From: a virus
IMG/VR virus record: IMGVR_UViG_3300042468_000945
Span: 1 to 64,000 of that record
Length of the DNA: 64,000 nucleotides
Strand: one strand, 5' to 3'
Shown piece by piece: positions 40,405 through 50,302 of this stretch (the stretch's first letter is position 1; each line of letters opens with the position of its first letter). Made by a program: the position numbers and the translations under genes. The notes under the pieces were generated by a model. That model made no database searches, was not told the DNA's origin, and saw only the letters and a list, made by a program, of their open reading frames with translations.

Positions 40405-43400
40405 TATAATGTTCCCTCTCTAACAGGAGCCGCTGAACCTTCTTTTGTTCTTAGATTAAATCCAGATAACTTAGGTGTCGTGTGTGCACCTGATGATCTT
40501 ACAACACTTACTTCAACTCTTGGTGCTACACCTAAAGTCTCATACTCAACAGATATTTTTGCAGGTAAATCTCCGTATGTAAAGAAGTCTCTTGAAAATA
40601 TAATATCACCGTCTGGTGTAATGTAGTATTCAATAACAGGATAGTATTCTGTACTTAATGTATCAAAATTAGGTTTCTTCATATTAGGAACTTCACCAGT
40701 AATGTAGTTTGTCATATTTCTACATACAGGGAAATATTTAGATCCAATAATAACATCTTCTGAAGTTGACTCAGTATTAACAAGAGAAAGAATATCTGCA
40801 AACTGAGAATTTTCGTCTACTTTATTAATGTACTTGTAACTAGCAATTACCTTGTCATAGTTTTCTGGTTTTGGAATCCTAATAATTACTGTTCCATTAT
40901 TAGAGTTTAATTTATAATCGTTAGGAGAGATAATTAACTTACTACCGTCCTCAGAATTAAACCAATATAGTTTAAATAAGCTACCACTTTCTCCAGCAAC
41001 GATTGGACTAAATTCTGTCTTATACGCATTGCTTTCTTTTACAGTAGTTGTTTTTGATGTAACAACATCTCTAGTTTTAGGTAATTGCTTATTTGCTTTT
41101 AAGTTATCGTAATCTTGGTTAATAAGTCTTGTTATATTGTTAACCAAATTACTTGTATTACCAGCATTTCTAAGTTGTGTTTTGATTCTGTTTTTAAGTG
41201 TTAGTTCTTTTAAGAAGTTTGAACTGTTGAAGTTTAATTCTTCAACAAATTGATTGATGTTATTTGATTTAAGAATATCAAGAACTTCTTTGACAGACCT
41301 GGTAGCTAGTACTGTTCCAGTAAGTCTGGAAGATGTTAGGGTTAAAGACCCGATTGTTGTCGGATATTTGCTAACAAAATCACTCATCTTTAAAACAGCC
41401 ATGTACTGATCTAAAGTAACATAGTCTGCATCAGATTCAACTGATGTAGTTACAATTTCGGTTTCATTAAGAACCTCTTGATCTATGCTTCTAAGAGTTA
41501 CCGTGTCTGGTTTACCATAAATATCTTGGGAAGCTGTCCACTTTGCAGTTGACACAGTTACTTTAATAGGTAAGTAGCCATTTGAAGATGCTACATCACC
41601 CTGGGAAATTGTACTTGTCAAACTTCCGTTTCTTATGTTTTCTTTTAATACAGAACTAGTTATACCGTTAATTGTTTCAGAGTTTGGATCAAAGAAATTT
41701 GGCCAAAGAGAATACAAACCAAACCACTCATTGATTCTTCTAATTTGAACTCTTCTTGTGTGGGGTACTTTATCTAAAACTACTTTGCCTTCTCTATCGG
41801 TACCATCAAATACTTCTTTTAACTTGATAGGTTCAGTAACTATTTTCAGTCCTGTGCCTCTTGCCCAACCAGCTGCTTCTTCCTCAGCTGTAAAGATATT
41901 AAGGACAGATCCTTCACTGTAAACATTCTGTCCAGAAGAGTCTTCTTGACTTACTTTATAAGCTTTTAAAGGAACCTTAAAAGTATCATCTTTATCAAAT
42001 GGAATAACATTAAAACCGATTCCTGAACTATACAGGGGATCAACATCAGCACTAATCCATAGTGATCTAATCTCTTTTCTTGTAAGAAGAGGAATAGATG
42101 TTAATGAACCTCTAGGTACGTATTCTCTATACCTTAAGTCTAACTCTCTTAATCCAAATTTATATGCAAAAACAACATGTCCAGGACCACTATTTAGTTC
42201 CTGTTCTCTCGCAAGCTCTATTGCACTAACTAAAGTTGAGTCTATATAATCAGGAACAAAGTCTGAAAAGATATCTGTTTTTTGAGCTTGGTTTTTTAAA
42301 GTTTCTCTTCGTGGAGAAGTTTGAGTTAGAGTAAAACTAACTCTTTGACTTGTTATTACTTTTGGAAGTGGTATTGTAGTTGTGTTATCTATTCTTTGAT
42401 TACATACCCACTTTTCTTCACCAGCAAACAGTTCAACTTTATTGATAAAGGCAGTGCAACCTGATGTTAATGAGTTAATATAAAAATTAATTTTACCGCT
42501 AACTGCATTTTGTGGTGCGTAGTCTGAAAACTTAAAGCTTTGATAAAAATTAGCTAATGTCTGTTGTTGTCTTGTTGTTGAGATTTCTGCTCCAAGACTA
42601 TCTAACCATGTAAAGCCAAGTGTTAGAGGCACATCACCAATTGTCTTTGCGCTGTAATACAACTCAAAACGTTGACCAACAGTAATTGAACCAGAAGCCA
42701 CGCTTCCACTAAGGCTTGTAGAAATAGCATTGTTAATACCAAAAGTTTGAGATATAAGTCCAGTAGGGGCTAATATAACTCCAAGATTATTAACAGTATC
42801 CCTATAAGCTGTACCAGAGTATGCCCATCGTGATGACGCATTAAACAGCGGTGTGTTTAAAGCATTTTGTATTGTTTGTGGTGTCCAACTTACTCCTAGT
42901 AAAGTAAAAGATTCTGTAGTAAGGGGATCTAAATAAACCTCACCAACAATTGTTGGTCTATCCATAAAGTAGGATAACAATACAGCAGAACCTTGTGTGT
43001 ATTGTGCTGGTAACCACGGAATAGATCCACTAGACGCTTTAACTAATGAAGGCAAGTATGAGGAAGCTAACCAGTAAGATTCTCTAGACCCATCAGTAAT
43101 ATTACTAATAGTTCCAACCTGTTCTAATGGTGTTAAAGTCTTTTCAATGGCGGCATAGCCACCCATAGCGTTGTTAGACCTAATAGCACTAAACCAACCA
43201 GTATCTGGAAGCCTATAACAACCTTCCTCAGACACAAATTGAAGGGGGTCTGAGTTTGTGTAATACTTAGAATTTAAATCAACCCAACTAGTGTCACCAC
43301 CAGAAATTGAAATTGTATTGGTAGCTGAGTTTGCTAAGACAGTTCTAACAGATCGTATAGATGCTTCAAGACTACGAAGTTTCTTTTCACCTTCTTCAAT

Positions 43401-43682
43401 ACGAGCTAAAAGCTTTTGTCTAAGTGTATTAGTATAATCATCTAACTTACTGATGGATACATAAATACCAGCTATGTCAGATACTAATTGACTTGTTGTT
43501 TGGTTCCAATCTGAAGCTGAGTTAATATCTTTTACGTATACAGACAGACTATCAAGTATGTTTTTATTTAAATCAGAATCCTGAATTGATACATTAGATG
43601 AAGTATCTTCTGATAAAATACTATTAAAAGCATTTCTTGCCCATATAAATGGCATATTATAAGCTGTCAGATATTCGTTCAT
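40404..43682 (-). CDS. Very large tail adhesin-like protein (1092 aa)
   Basis: A 1092-residue protein with a coiled coil at about 60-118 (KLLARIEEGEKKLRSLEA), SWVDLNSKYYTNSDP (132-146), and a discoidin-like ITDGSRESYW at 195-204. Beyond about 300 it is a series of beta domains; a region rich in Lys/Asn (TSNLVNNITRLINQDYDN) near 810 is helical. Longest gene in the window. The N-terminal plan matches the next two proteins in the operon, so the three arose by duplication. Overlaps its neighbour by one base. Probable receptor-binding or baseplate-attached fibre. Confidence 0.6.
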   Translation of the reverse strand: MNEYLTAYNMPFIWARNAFNSILSEDTSSNVSIQDSDLNKNILDSLSVYVKDINSASDWNQTTSQLVSDIAGIYVSISKLDDYTNTLRQKLLARIEEGEKKLRSLEASIRSVRTVLANSATNTISISGGDTSWVDLNSKYYTNSDPLQFVSEEGCYRLPDTGWFSAIRSNNAMGGYAAIEKTLTPLEQVGTISNITDGSRESYWLASSYLPSLVKASSGSIPWLPAQYTQGSAVLLSYFMDRPTIVGEVYLDPLTTESFTLLGVSWTPQTIQNALNTPLFNASSRWAYSGTAYRDTVNNLGVILAPTGLISQTFGINNAISTSLSGSVASGSITVGQRFELYYSAKTIGDVPLTLGFTWLDSLGAEISTTRQQQTLANFYQSFKFSDYAPQNAVSGKINFYINSLTSGCTAFINKVELFAGEEKWVCNQRIDNTTTIPLPKVITSQRVSFTLTQTSPRRETLKNQAQKTDIFSDFVPDYIDSTLVSAIELAREQELNSGPGHVVFAYKFGLRELDLRYREYVPRGSLTSIPLLTRKEIRSLWISADVDPLYSSGIGFNVIPFDKDDTFKVPLKAYKVSQEDSSGQNVYSEGSVLNIFTAEEEAAGWARGTGLKIVTEPIKLKEVFDGTDREGKVVLDKVPHTRRVQIRRINEWFGLYSLWPNFFDPNSETINGITSSVLKENIRNGSLTSTISQGDVASSNGYLPIKVTVSTAKWTASQDIYGKPDTVTLRSIDQEVLNETEIVTTSVESDADYVTLDQYMAVLKMSDFVSKYPTTIGSLTLTSSRLTGTVLATRSVKEVLDILKSNNINQFVEELNFNSSNFLKELTLKNRIKTQLRNAGNTSNLVNNITRLINQDYDNLKANKQLPKTRDVVTSKTTTVKESNAYKTEFSPIVAGESGSLFKLYWFNSEDGSKLIISPNDYKLNSNNGTVIIRIPKPENYDKVIASYKYINKVDENSQFADILSLVNTESTSEDVIIGSKYFPVCRNMTNYITGEVPNMKKPNFDTLSTEYYPVIEYYITPDGDIIFSRDFFTYGDLPAKISVEYETLGVAPRVEVSVVRSSGAHTTPKLSGFNLRTKEGSAAPVREGTL

Positions 43683-43687
43683 TATGC

Positions 43688-46045
43688 TCAGTCTTCAGTA
43701 ATTGTGATGTCAGATATTGTATGATACTCAGAACCAAAAGTTTTAGCCTCAACATAGATAGAAAGAACATTTCTTCTATACTCCATTGGAAACTTGGTTA
43801 CAGGCAATACAACGTTAAGAACTGGGTTGTCATTAAAAATAGAGTGTCCAATAACGTGTTCTAGTGGAATTTCAACTTGACCAAATTTTGTTAAGTCAAT
43901 TGTAACTGGGTTTATGTTAAAACTAGAATCATTAGCGTTTGAAAAATCTAATTCTATGTTTTGACCTATTTGTGTTGGCCAAAGAGCAGTAGCACTTCTT
44001 TCTGGGCTAAGACCAATTTTTATTTCATTAGCATCCCAACTCTTGCCACCAGGACTAACGACTAAATCAGTAAGAGTAAATTTAAGTTTCAAGTTGTCAT
44101 TAGTCAAATCAATTGTACCTGGTAATCTAATAAACAAACTAAACCTTGCACCACCAGTACCAGTTGATGTTCTTCGTACTGTAACTCCACTAGGTGAAAA
44201 AGTAATGGGATTATTACCTATTTGCCAGTAATGTTGTTGTGGTCCTACGCTATCATAAAAACCTGGGAATGGTATAGGAGGATCATAATCTGAAACACTC
44301 CAAGTAACATCTCTACCCCTTTGAATTGTGCTTAAAGGATCATCCCATTTAATTACTGTAGTAACAGGTTGGGTAGTAGTGCCACTACTGCTGTACGTTT
44401 CTATGTTGTCTAGTGTTATTTGACTATTAAGACCAGCTTTAACAAATAACGTATTTAAAGAAATACTTATAGGAGAAAAATCTGTTCCTGATGTAAAAAC
44501 AACATCATCAAATAAAGTGAATCTATTTCCATTATGCCCCTCACCAACTATTCGTTTAGGACAAGCAAACACACCAGGAGCACCAGTTGAGATGCCAGTA
44601 ACACTATCTGTGTAACTTAATAAAGTGCTCCAAGCTCCCCCACTTACTGATTCATTCAATGAAATAACATCGCCTTCTGCTTTAAATTGATACTTATAGT
44701 CGTCGGTTAAGGTACTAAATTGAAGAAGCTGAGAATTAGTCAAAATCTCCATTGACCCTGTTTGATTTCCAGCTGGTGTCTTAGCCTCTTCCATAACTAA
44801 AGACAATCCAGGTACACCACCACCAACAGTTGTTGACAATAATACATTTGAAGTTAAGTCTACTGTATTTGGGAATGTTCCCTTTATTGCAGATAAAACA
44901 CAATTATTGAACTTGACTAGTCTTGCAGTCCTAGGAGCTTGTTCAGTCAAAGGCGTAGCTGTGGTACTGTTAGTACCATTACTATCACCTAAAAGTACAC
45001 CATAACCGTTTACCTTTAAACTTCCACTGATTGGGTCTTTGCTTTGAACATTCCTTAACAAGAAACCAACAGCACCAAACGGAGTATTATAAAACGTTGT
45101 GTTAGACCAGAATCCTGTCAATCTAAACGTAACTGATTGATCAGAATCAAAGTTATTATCAAAAAAGGTATAAGACCCATAACGTCCAGCGGCCCTAAAA
45201 GCTGACGACATTGCTAGGGATGGTTTGCCGTTAGATACACCAAAACCATAACCACCAAAAGAACTGTTTGCCGGGAACCAACCAACAAATGGCCAAGGCT
45301 GTCCAGAATTGCCACTAGTCCCATAAAACCAATCGTATTTACTATGATCAAGGAAACCAAATTTTCTGTGAAGGTCATACTCTAAAGTGTTTCCTACAAG
45401 GTATACTGTAGTAGCTGGGAAACCAGGAACATCAACTTCTCTTCTCGGCCATTTCAATGAATCATTAAGCGACCTATTACTATCGTCTTGTTTAGAAAAC
45501 GAACCAGTTTTTAAGTTCTTGTTTAAAGTAGAAATATAGGCTACGTACTGTCTACCACTAACAGGGGTGACTGTACATTGAAAACTATTTTTACCTAGAA
45601 GAGTATTCCATGCTTCCCTACTTGAAGGGGAAGATGTTGCATATATTCCCTTTACTGTTGAAGGCGATGCTGAAACTTCATCTGCTCTAATAGCTAAAGA
45701 AAATCCTCTATCAAGGAATGGCGTACTTCCAAATAATGCTGGTGTTGTAAAAGTAAAACTTTCGTTATTAGTATTTAATGTTATTCCTGTGACTACTTGA
45801 CTAATGTATATATCTGTAGGTTGTATTGTGTTTCCACTTGGGTAATAACTTATTAAATTAGATCCGCCTAACGTTGTCAGGTTATTTTGTAAAGTAATAA
45901 CAGCATCAAAATAATGATTGATATGGTCTGCCAACTCTAAACTATCAGGAGCTAATGTGATATAAGACTGTTTTATTGCGAACTCATCTAGTTCACTTTC
46001 AGTTGGGTTAAAAGTTGATAATTGTCCTGTTCTATATCCTGCCAT
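43688..46045 (-). CDS. Large adhesin-like protein with lectin-like modules (785 aa)
   Basis: Start set at the ATG at 46045 with GGGGAG nine bases before it, overlapping the previous stop by one base (TAATG); an upstream in-frame ATG is less likely. The protein is beta-rich and aromatic-rich with little helix. The segments GYGVLLGDSNGTNSTTA and TLLSYTDSVTG occur in similar form in the next protein upstream in transcription (AYAVLFTRGSNTETA and TLLTYADSSSP). This looks like a ConA/LamG-like jelly roll. Likely glycan-binding fibre component. Confidence 0.6.
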   Translation of the reverse strand: MAGYRTGQLSTFNPTESELDEFAIKQSYITLAPDSLELADHINHYFDAVITLQNNLTTLGGSNLISYYPSGNTIQPTDIYISQVVTGITLNTNNESFTFTTPALFGSTPFLDRGFSLAIRADEVSASPSTVKGIYATSSPSSREAWNTLLGKNSFQCTVTPVSGRQYVAYISTLNKNLKTGSFSKQDDSNRSLNDSLKWPRREVDVPGFPATTVYLVGNTLEYDLHRKFGFLDHSKYDWFYGTSGNSGQPWPFVGWFPANSSFGGYGFGVSNGKPSLAMSSAFRAAGRYGSYTFFDNNFDSDQSVTFRLTGFWSNTTFYNTPFGAVGFLLRNVQSKDPISGSLKVNGYGVLLGDSNGTNSTTATPLTEQAPRTARLVKFNNCVLSAIKGTFPNTVDLTSNVLLSTTVGGGVPGLSLVMEEAKTPAGNQTGSMEILTNSQLLQFSTLTDDYKYQFKAEGDVISLNESVSGGAWSTLLSYTDSVTGISTGAPGVFACPKRIVGEGHNGNRFTLFDDVVFTSGTDFSPISISLNTLFVKAGLNSQITLDNIETYSSSGTTTQPVTTVIKWDDPLSTIQRGRDVTWSVSDYDPPIPFPGFYDSVGPQQHYWQIGNNPITFSPSGVTVRRTSTGTGGARFSLFIRLPGTIDLTNDNLKLKFTLTDLVVSPGGKSWDANEIKIGLSPERSATALWPTQIGQNIELDFSNANDSSFNINPVTIDLTKFGQVEIPLEHVIGHSIFNDNPVLNVVLPVTKFPMEYRRNVLSIYVEAKTFGSEYHTISDITITED

Positions 46046-48045
46046 TATTTCATTCTCCCCATACAAATAAATCTTGCTTCAAACACCACTTCAGGTCTTG
46101 TTTGTCCTTGCTTTAATCCAAAAACAAGATCTTCAAAGATTAGGTTTGTTGCGGTATTTACTTGGGTAGTAGGTATTGGTAAAGTTGCTCCAATGTTGAT
46201 TAGTCCAGATTTTGCTGGTACAGTTATTGGAGATGATGAGTCTGCGTAGGTTAGTAATGTTTCCCATTCACCAGTATCAGTATTAAATTCTTTTAGATTT
46301 AATGTACTAACTGCTCCACTTGTAGTTACAGAAAATTCATATGTTGGCCTATCACTTGTCCAATCATCGTCAGGATAACTAGTCAAAAGAGTTGCTGATG
46401 TTAGTGCAGTAATATTAGTAACTGAAGGGAATGTAGACCAGCTTGCAGCATTACTATAATTTGCATAAGCATAGTTAGAACTAATATTCCAACCAGAAAG
46501 CTTAACTAACCAAGCCGCAGTAGTTGTGGCTGTTTCTGTATTTGAGCCTCTTGTGAACAATACAGCATAAGCATTTAAGGTGGATGCTGTTGGTAATGAT
46601 CCATACAGGAAAAGACCTCCTCTAAAGAAGTCGCTTGTAGATGAACCTATCCCTTTAAGGATATTAAACCTTGCATACTCATAACCTATTGTCGTATTTG
46701 TTTCTCTTATGCCTTTGCTTACTGTATCATTATCAAGCACAATAGCTTTAATACCTTTTTTATAAGTTACTTCTCCATCTACATCTGTTTTTGTAAGAAG
46801 AGCTACCCTGAAAGGTGCGGCTACGCTATCACCAACATAAGCTGATATATATGTTCCAAGCAATCCAGAAATTTTAGTACTATTGTTAACGTTTTCTGGT
46901 ATAGTCATTAGCTCACTATAACCTTGAATTGCACTAGCGGCTCCGTCATTTGGTATGAATAAACCAGAATAACCATTAGCCTCAATTTCATCTGCTAAAC
47001 TTAAGCTATCGTTTGATCCAAGCCTAAAAGAAAGTCTATGTTTTGATGTTCCGTTTTTTGTATTTAAATTGTAATTGTTTAAACTACATACTAATGGTTT
47101 TTTAGTTTCAATTAAGTTTTTAGTTGCAACCCACCCGTAACCTGAAAGAAAATCAAAATCAATTTCTTTACCATCTGGAATTTTAATTAGATTTCTATTT
47201 AATGTTTTAATTCCTGTTGAAGTTATTTTTGATTCTGCCCCATTTTTAACTTCATCATATATTAAGTCTGATGAAAAGTCGCTTACTGTACCAGAAACAA
47301 ATAACGTAGTTAAAATTAAGTTCTCCCCAGACAAACCACCGACAGCCTTTAAGTTTGTACTGGTTTCGTTTTGATCTACAAAAATTCTTTGTAGGTTATA
47401 TAAACCATCACCAAGCAAGTTAACATCTGCACTTCTAACAACAGCAGAATCATCCACACCATTATTCTTTACTGGAAATATAACATCGGCTTGAGTTGCT
47501 AATACAGTTTTTGGTACAGGTGCTCGTGATCCTACAAGATGATCTTCTAGTGTGTAGTATGCTATTACTTTAATGTTTGATAAAGTAATTTGGGATGTTC
47601 CTTCTCTTCTAAAAGAAACAGCAAAACTACTGCTGTTAAAATCAAACCTAGACCAAAAAGACCTTGACCAATTATCGCTTACTGAACCAGTAACTACAGT
47701 TGAACCGCTAAGACCAGTTAAAACAATTGATTTTTCTGTCCCACCCTCTACAATTACGTTTGTATTTGAAAGTGCTCCAATATTAATTTTTAATATGTCA
47801 GAACCTGTAAATGTTCCAGATGTAGATACATCAAAACTTACAGCAACACCACTTACTTTAGCATCTAATGGCACTCCAGCAGTAAAGCTTTGAAGAAACA
47901 TAATCGCCTCTCCAGAAGTTGAGTGCCCAGAACCTAAACTCCAAGTTCCTCCTAATCCAAATCCAGGGACGCCTGTACCAGTCCAGGTATTTGGACTAGT
48001 CGGAGAAGCAGCCACTGCTTGAGGAATTAAATCTATGTTTGCCAT
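46045..48045 (-). CDS. Large adhesin-like protein (666 aa)
   Basis: A 666-residue beta-rich protein. The N-terminal 170 residues are Gly/Ser/Thr-rich strands (GVPGFGLGGTWSLGSGHS). The second half carries the lectin-like module seen in the next gene (FRGGLFLYGSLP; AYAVLFTRGSNTETA; TLLTYADSSSP). It is therefore a paralogue of the 785-residue protein in its C-terminal half. Virion adhesin by inference. Confidence 0.6.
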   Translation of the reverse strand: MANIDLIPQAVAASPTSPNTWTGTGVPGFGLGGTWSLGSGHSTSGEAIMFLQSFTAGVPLDAKVSGVAVSFDVSTSGTFTGSDILKINIGALSNTNVIVEGGTEKSIVLTGLSGSTVVTGSVSDNWSRSFWSRFDFNSSSFAVSFRREGTSQITLSNIKVIAYYTLEDHLVGSRAPVPKTVLATQADVIFPVKNNGVDDSAVVRSADVNLLGDGLYNLQRIFVDQNETSTNLKAVGGLSGENLILTTLFVSGTVSDFSSDLIYDEVKNGAESKITSTGIKTLNRNLIKIPDGKEIDFDFLSGYGWVATKNLIETKKPLVCSLNNYNLNTKNGTSKHRLSFRLGSNDSLSLADEIEANGYSGLFIPNDGAASAIQGYSELMTIPENVNNSTKISGLLGTYISAYVGDSVAAPFRVALLTKTDVDGEVTYKKGIKAIVLDNDTVSKGIRETNTTIGYEYARFNILKGIGSSTSDFFRGGLFLYGSLPTASTLNAYAVLFTRGSNTETATTTAAWLVKLSGWNISSNYAYANYSNAASWSTFPSVTNITALTSATLLTSYPDDDWTSDRPTYEFSVTTSGAVSTLNLKEFNTDTGEWETLLTYADSSSPITVPAKSGLINIGATLPIPTTQVNTATNLIFEDLVFGLKQGQTRPEVVFEARFICMGRMK

Positions 48046-48047
48046 AA

Positions 48048-48740
48048 TTAACTTAAGCTCTGTATTGTAATTTTAAGTTCGGGTCTTTGAATAGTACTAC
48101 TTTTCCATATGTCTAAAGTGTTACCATATTCTGCATCACCTGAACTTATTTGATAGTCTATAACAACACCCCTAATTAAAATAGTATTTGTCCCTACAAA
48201 AGCAGATACTATAACTTGATTTTTGTTGGGTGCTTTTGTAGTAAGACTAAATTTTTGAGTGTCGTTTATTACTAAATTTCCACTAACAAGTGTTTTAGAA
48301 CTTATTGGGGAAACAGCACCAAAAACTTTGCTTAATTCTAGTGAACTAGATTTCTCCAATAAAAAGTCAAATTCTGTCCTATTCTTTTGAATAAAATAAG
48401 GATCACCCGAGAATGTTACTACAAATTCAAAAGGAATAACATTACCTGGAAGTCTTAAGTCTGTCCCAACAGAAGCATCATAAGCACTATAAGTTAACAC
48501 ATCTTTTAAACTAACTCTAAAAGTATATGGAAAACTTAATCTTTTAACAGAACCATCACCAACACCAGCTTGACCATCTACAAGCAAAAGATAAGCTTTA
48601 ACAACAAAGTTTCTTACTTTATTGTAATGTTCCGCATAAAACTTTTCATCTTCATCAACAACAGATGATTCATTATTAAACACTGTTGGAAAATCAATGT
48701 CTTTAGACAGGGGCCAATTTATTCTATCATTGTATGGCAT
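48048..48740 (-). CDS. Virion-associated hypothetical protein (230 aa)
   Basis: A 230-residue beta-rich protein; YNDRINWPLSKDIDFPTVFNN at the start and VVDEDEKFYAEHYNKVRNF are notable. The latter resembles the helix that joins trimeric tail proteins, but I cannot name a family. Overlaps the neighbouring gene by one base. Probably a baseplate or fibre attachment component. Confidence 0.55.
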   Translation of the reverse strand: MPYNDRINWPLSKDIDFPTVFNNESSVVDEDEKFYAEHYNKVRNFVVKAYLLLVDGQAGVGDGSVKRLSFPYTFRVSLKDVLTYSAYDASVGTDLRLPGNVIPFEFVVTFSGDPYFIQKNRTEFDFLLEKSSSLELSKVFGAVSPISSKTLVSGNLVINDTQKFSLTTKAPNKNQVIVSAFVGTNTILIRGVVIDYQISSGDAEYGNTLDIWKSSTIQRPELKITIQSLS

Positions 48741-50302
48741 TATGTTACATCCTCAAACACCAGCTCAAATTTGATGCCCGGCGGTATTCTTTGTCTTACA
48801 ATTTCATCAACTTCAGGTTCTGTAAACTCTCCGCCATTGACTACTAATACAGATGGGTCTATTTTAACCGTGATTAATCCACCCTCTTGAACAGGTTGAC
48901 CATCCCAAATACCTAAATCGTAATAACTCTTCAAAGTAGTCAGAGCATCTGGTTCTGAATTGATTTTATTGAAATCAAATTCATCAGGTACACCACCACC
49001 TCTCACACGAATATCAGCAATCTTAACAGCATTAACATTTAACGGTGCTCTTAATAAAGCTCTACCTAGGGGAAGCATAGACGGAATTTTTCTTGAAAAA
49101 ATATCTCTCTTAGGTACACTGTTCTCATCATAATAGTTTCTACCAAATAAAGCAAAACCATATGTGTTAGCTGGGCCTTCTGAGAGTTTAGGAATAATTT
49201 CTTCTACCTGAGCACCAACAGCATGCCTTACAAAATGAGTCTCCCCATAACTGTATCCGCTATAAAACTTTATTTCAAGTGTCTTTAAACCGCTAGAGTC
49301 TAGTGTATCATCAACTGAAAATGTTGCTACAGCTGAGGGTATTGCAAAGATTGTTACGTGTTCTAGTAAACAAGTAGAAGATGACCTTATAATATTAAAT
49401 CTATCATCACCAATTACATGTCCATATTCTGGATTTAAATCCAATGGGAAATAAGTGTTTTTAACATTGTCCCTATATCCCAGATACACATACTCATCAA
49501 GATAAGTTAGATACTCAATAAAAATTGAACTGTCTGAGTCTAAAGTATCTTTTACTTCAACCTTGCCAAGATCTTGATCTATGCTTTTAATATACTCAGC
49601 ACCTACTGTACTGTTATATTTAATTAAATTATTAACAGTAATGCTTAATATTTTTGAGCATTTGTTTGGTAATTCAATAGTGCTAGGACCAAGGGCAACT
49701 ACTTTACTAAGTAGTTTTTTGTACTTAACATCCGTACCAGGAAAAGTATCATCATTTGATGATTGTGTTAAACAATAGTTTGCCTCTGGAACGGAATAAA
49801 TTAAAAGACATTGTTTTCCTATTGCACCACTTCCTGCTAGTTCAGGTATGCTTCTAAACCATATATCTGATTGTTCATATTCTGGAATAGTATATGTTCT
49901 GTAAACGGTTCCTGGAGTAATACCAACTCCCCAACTCTCAGAATTTGTTCTTTGAACTCCATTAACTGAAATTGTAGAGTTCAATGCTTTTAATACGTAG
50001 TTAGATTTTACAACGGGAATTTGATTTGCCGTATCACTAATACTGAAAGCACCTAAACCTGTTGTAGTAGTTAATAAGTTAGTCCCATCATACGTTAACT
50101 TTAACTTAATTTTTGTTGAGTTAAAAGAGTTTGCTAATACGTATTCTCTTAATGCGTCAGAGTTTTCCTTTGCAAACTTAAAAGATTCTAGCAATGCAAC
50201 GCTGAAATCTGGTTGCATCATTGGTGCGGCAATAAAACCTATACCAACGGCAGACTCTTTATCACTAGGTGCGCCTCCAAACTGTAAATTTAGGTTGTTC
50301 AT
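48740..50302 (-). CDS. Baseplate/tail hypothetical protein (520 aa)
   Basis: A 520-residue protein. Its C terminus (EPEVDEIVRQRIPPGIKFEL) looks like the end of phage tail or baseplate proteins that finish after a helix-proline-glycine-strand unit. A hydrophobic N-terminal stretch IGFIAAPMMQPDFSVALLE is not a membrane segment. It is coupled to the previous gene by an ATGA overlap and to the next by one base. Structural role by context. Confidence 0.55.
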   Translation of the reverse strand: MNNLNLQFGGAPSDKESAVGIGFIAAPMMQPDFSVALLESFKFAKENSDALREYVLANSFNSTKIKLKLTYDGTNLLTTTTGLGAFSISDTANQIPVVKSNYVLKALNSTISVNGVQRTNSESWGVGITPGTVYRTYTIPEYEQSDIWFRSIPELAGSGAIGKQCLLIYSVPEANYCLTQSSNDDTFPGTDVKYKKLLSKVVALGPSTIELPNKCSKILSITVNNLIKYNSTVGAEYIKSIDQDLGKVEVKDTLDSDSSIFIEYLTYLDEYVYLGYRDNVKNTYFPLDLNPEYGHVIGDDRFNIIRSSSTCLLEHVTIFAIPSAVATFSVDDTLDSSGLKTLEIKFYSGYSYGETHFVRHAVGAQVEEIIPKLSEGPANTYGFALFGRNYYDENSVPKRDIFSRKIPSMLPLGRALLRAPLNVNAVKIADIRVRGGGVPDEFDFNKINSEPDALTTLKSYYDLGIWDGQPVQEGGLITVKIDPSVLVVNGGEFTEPEVDEIVRQRIPPGIKFELVFEDVT

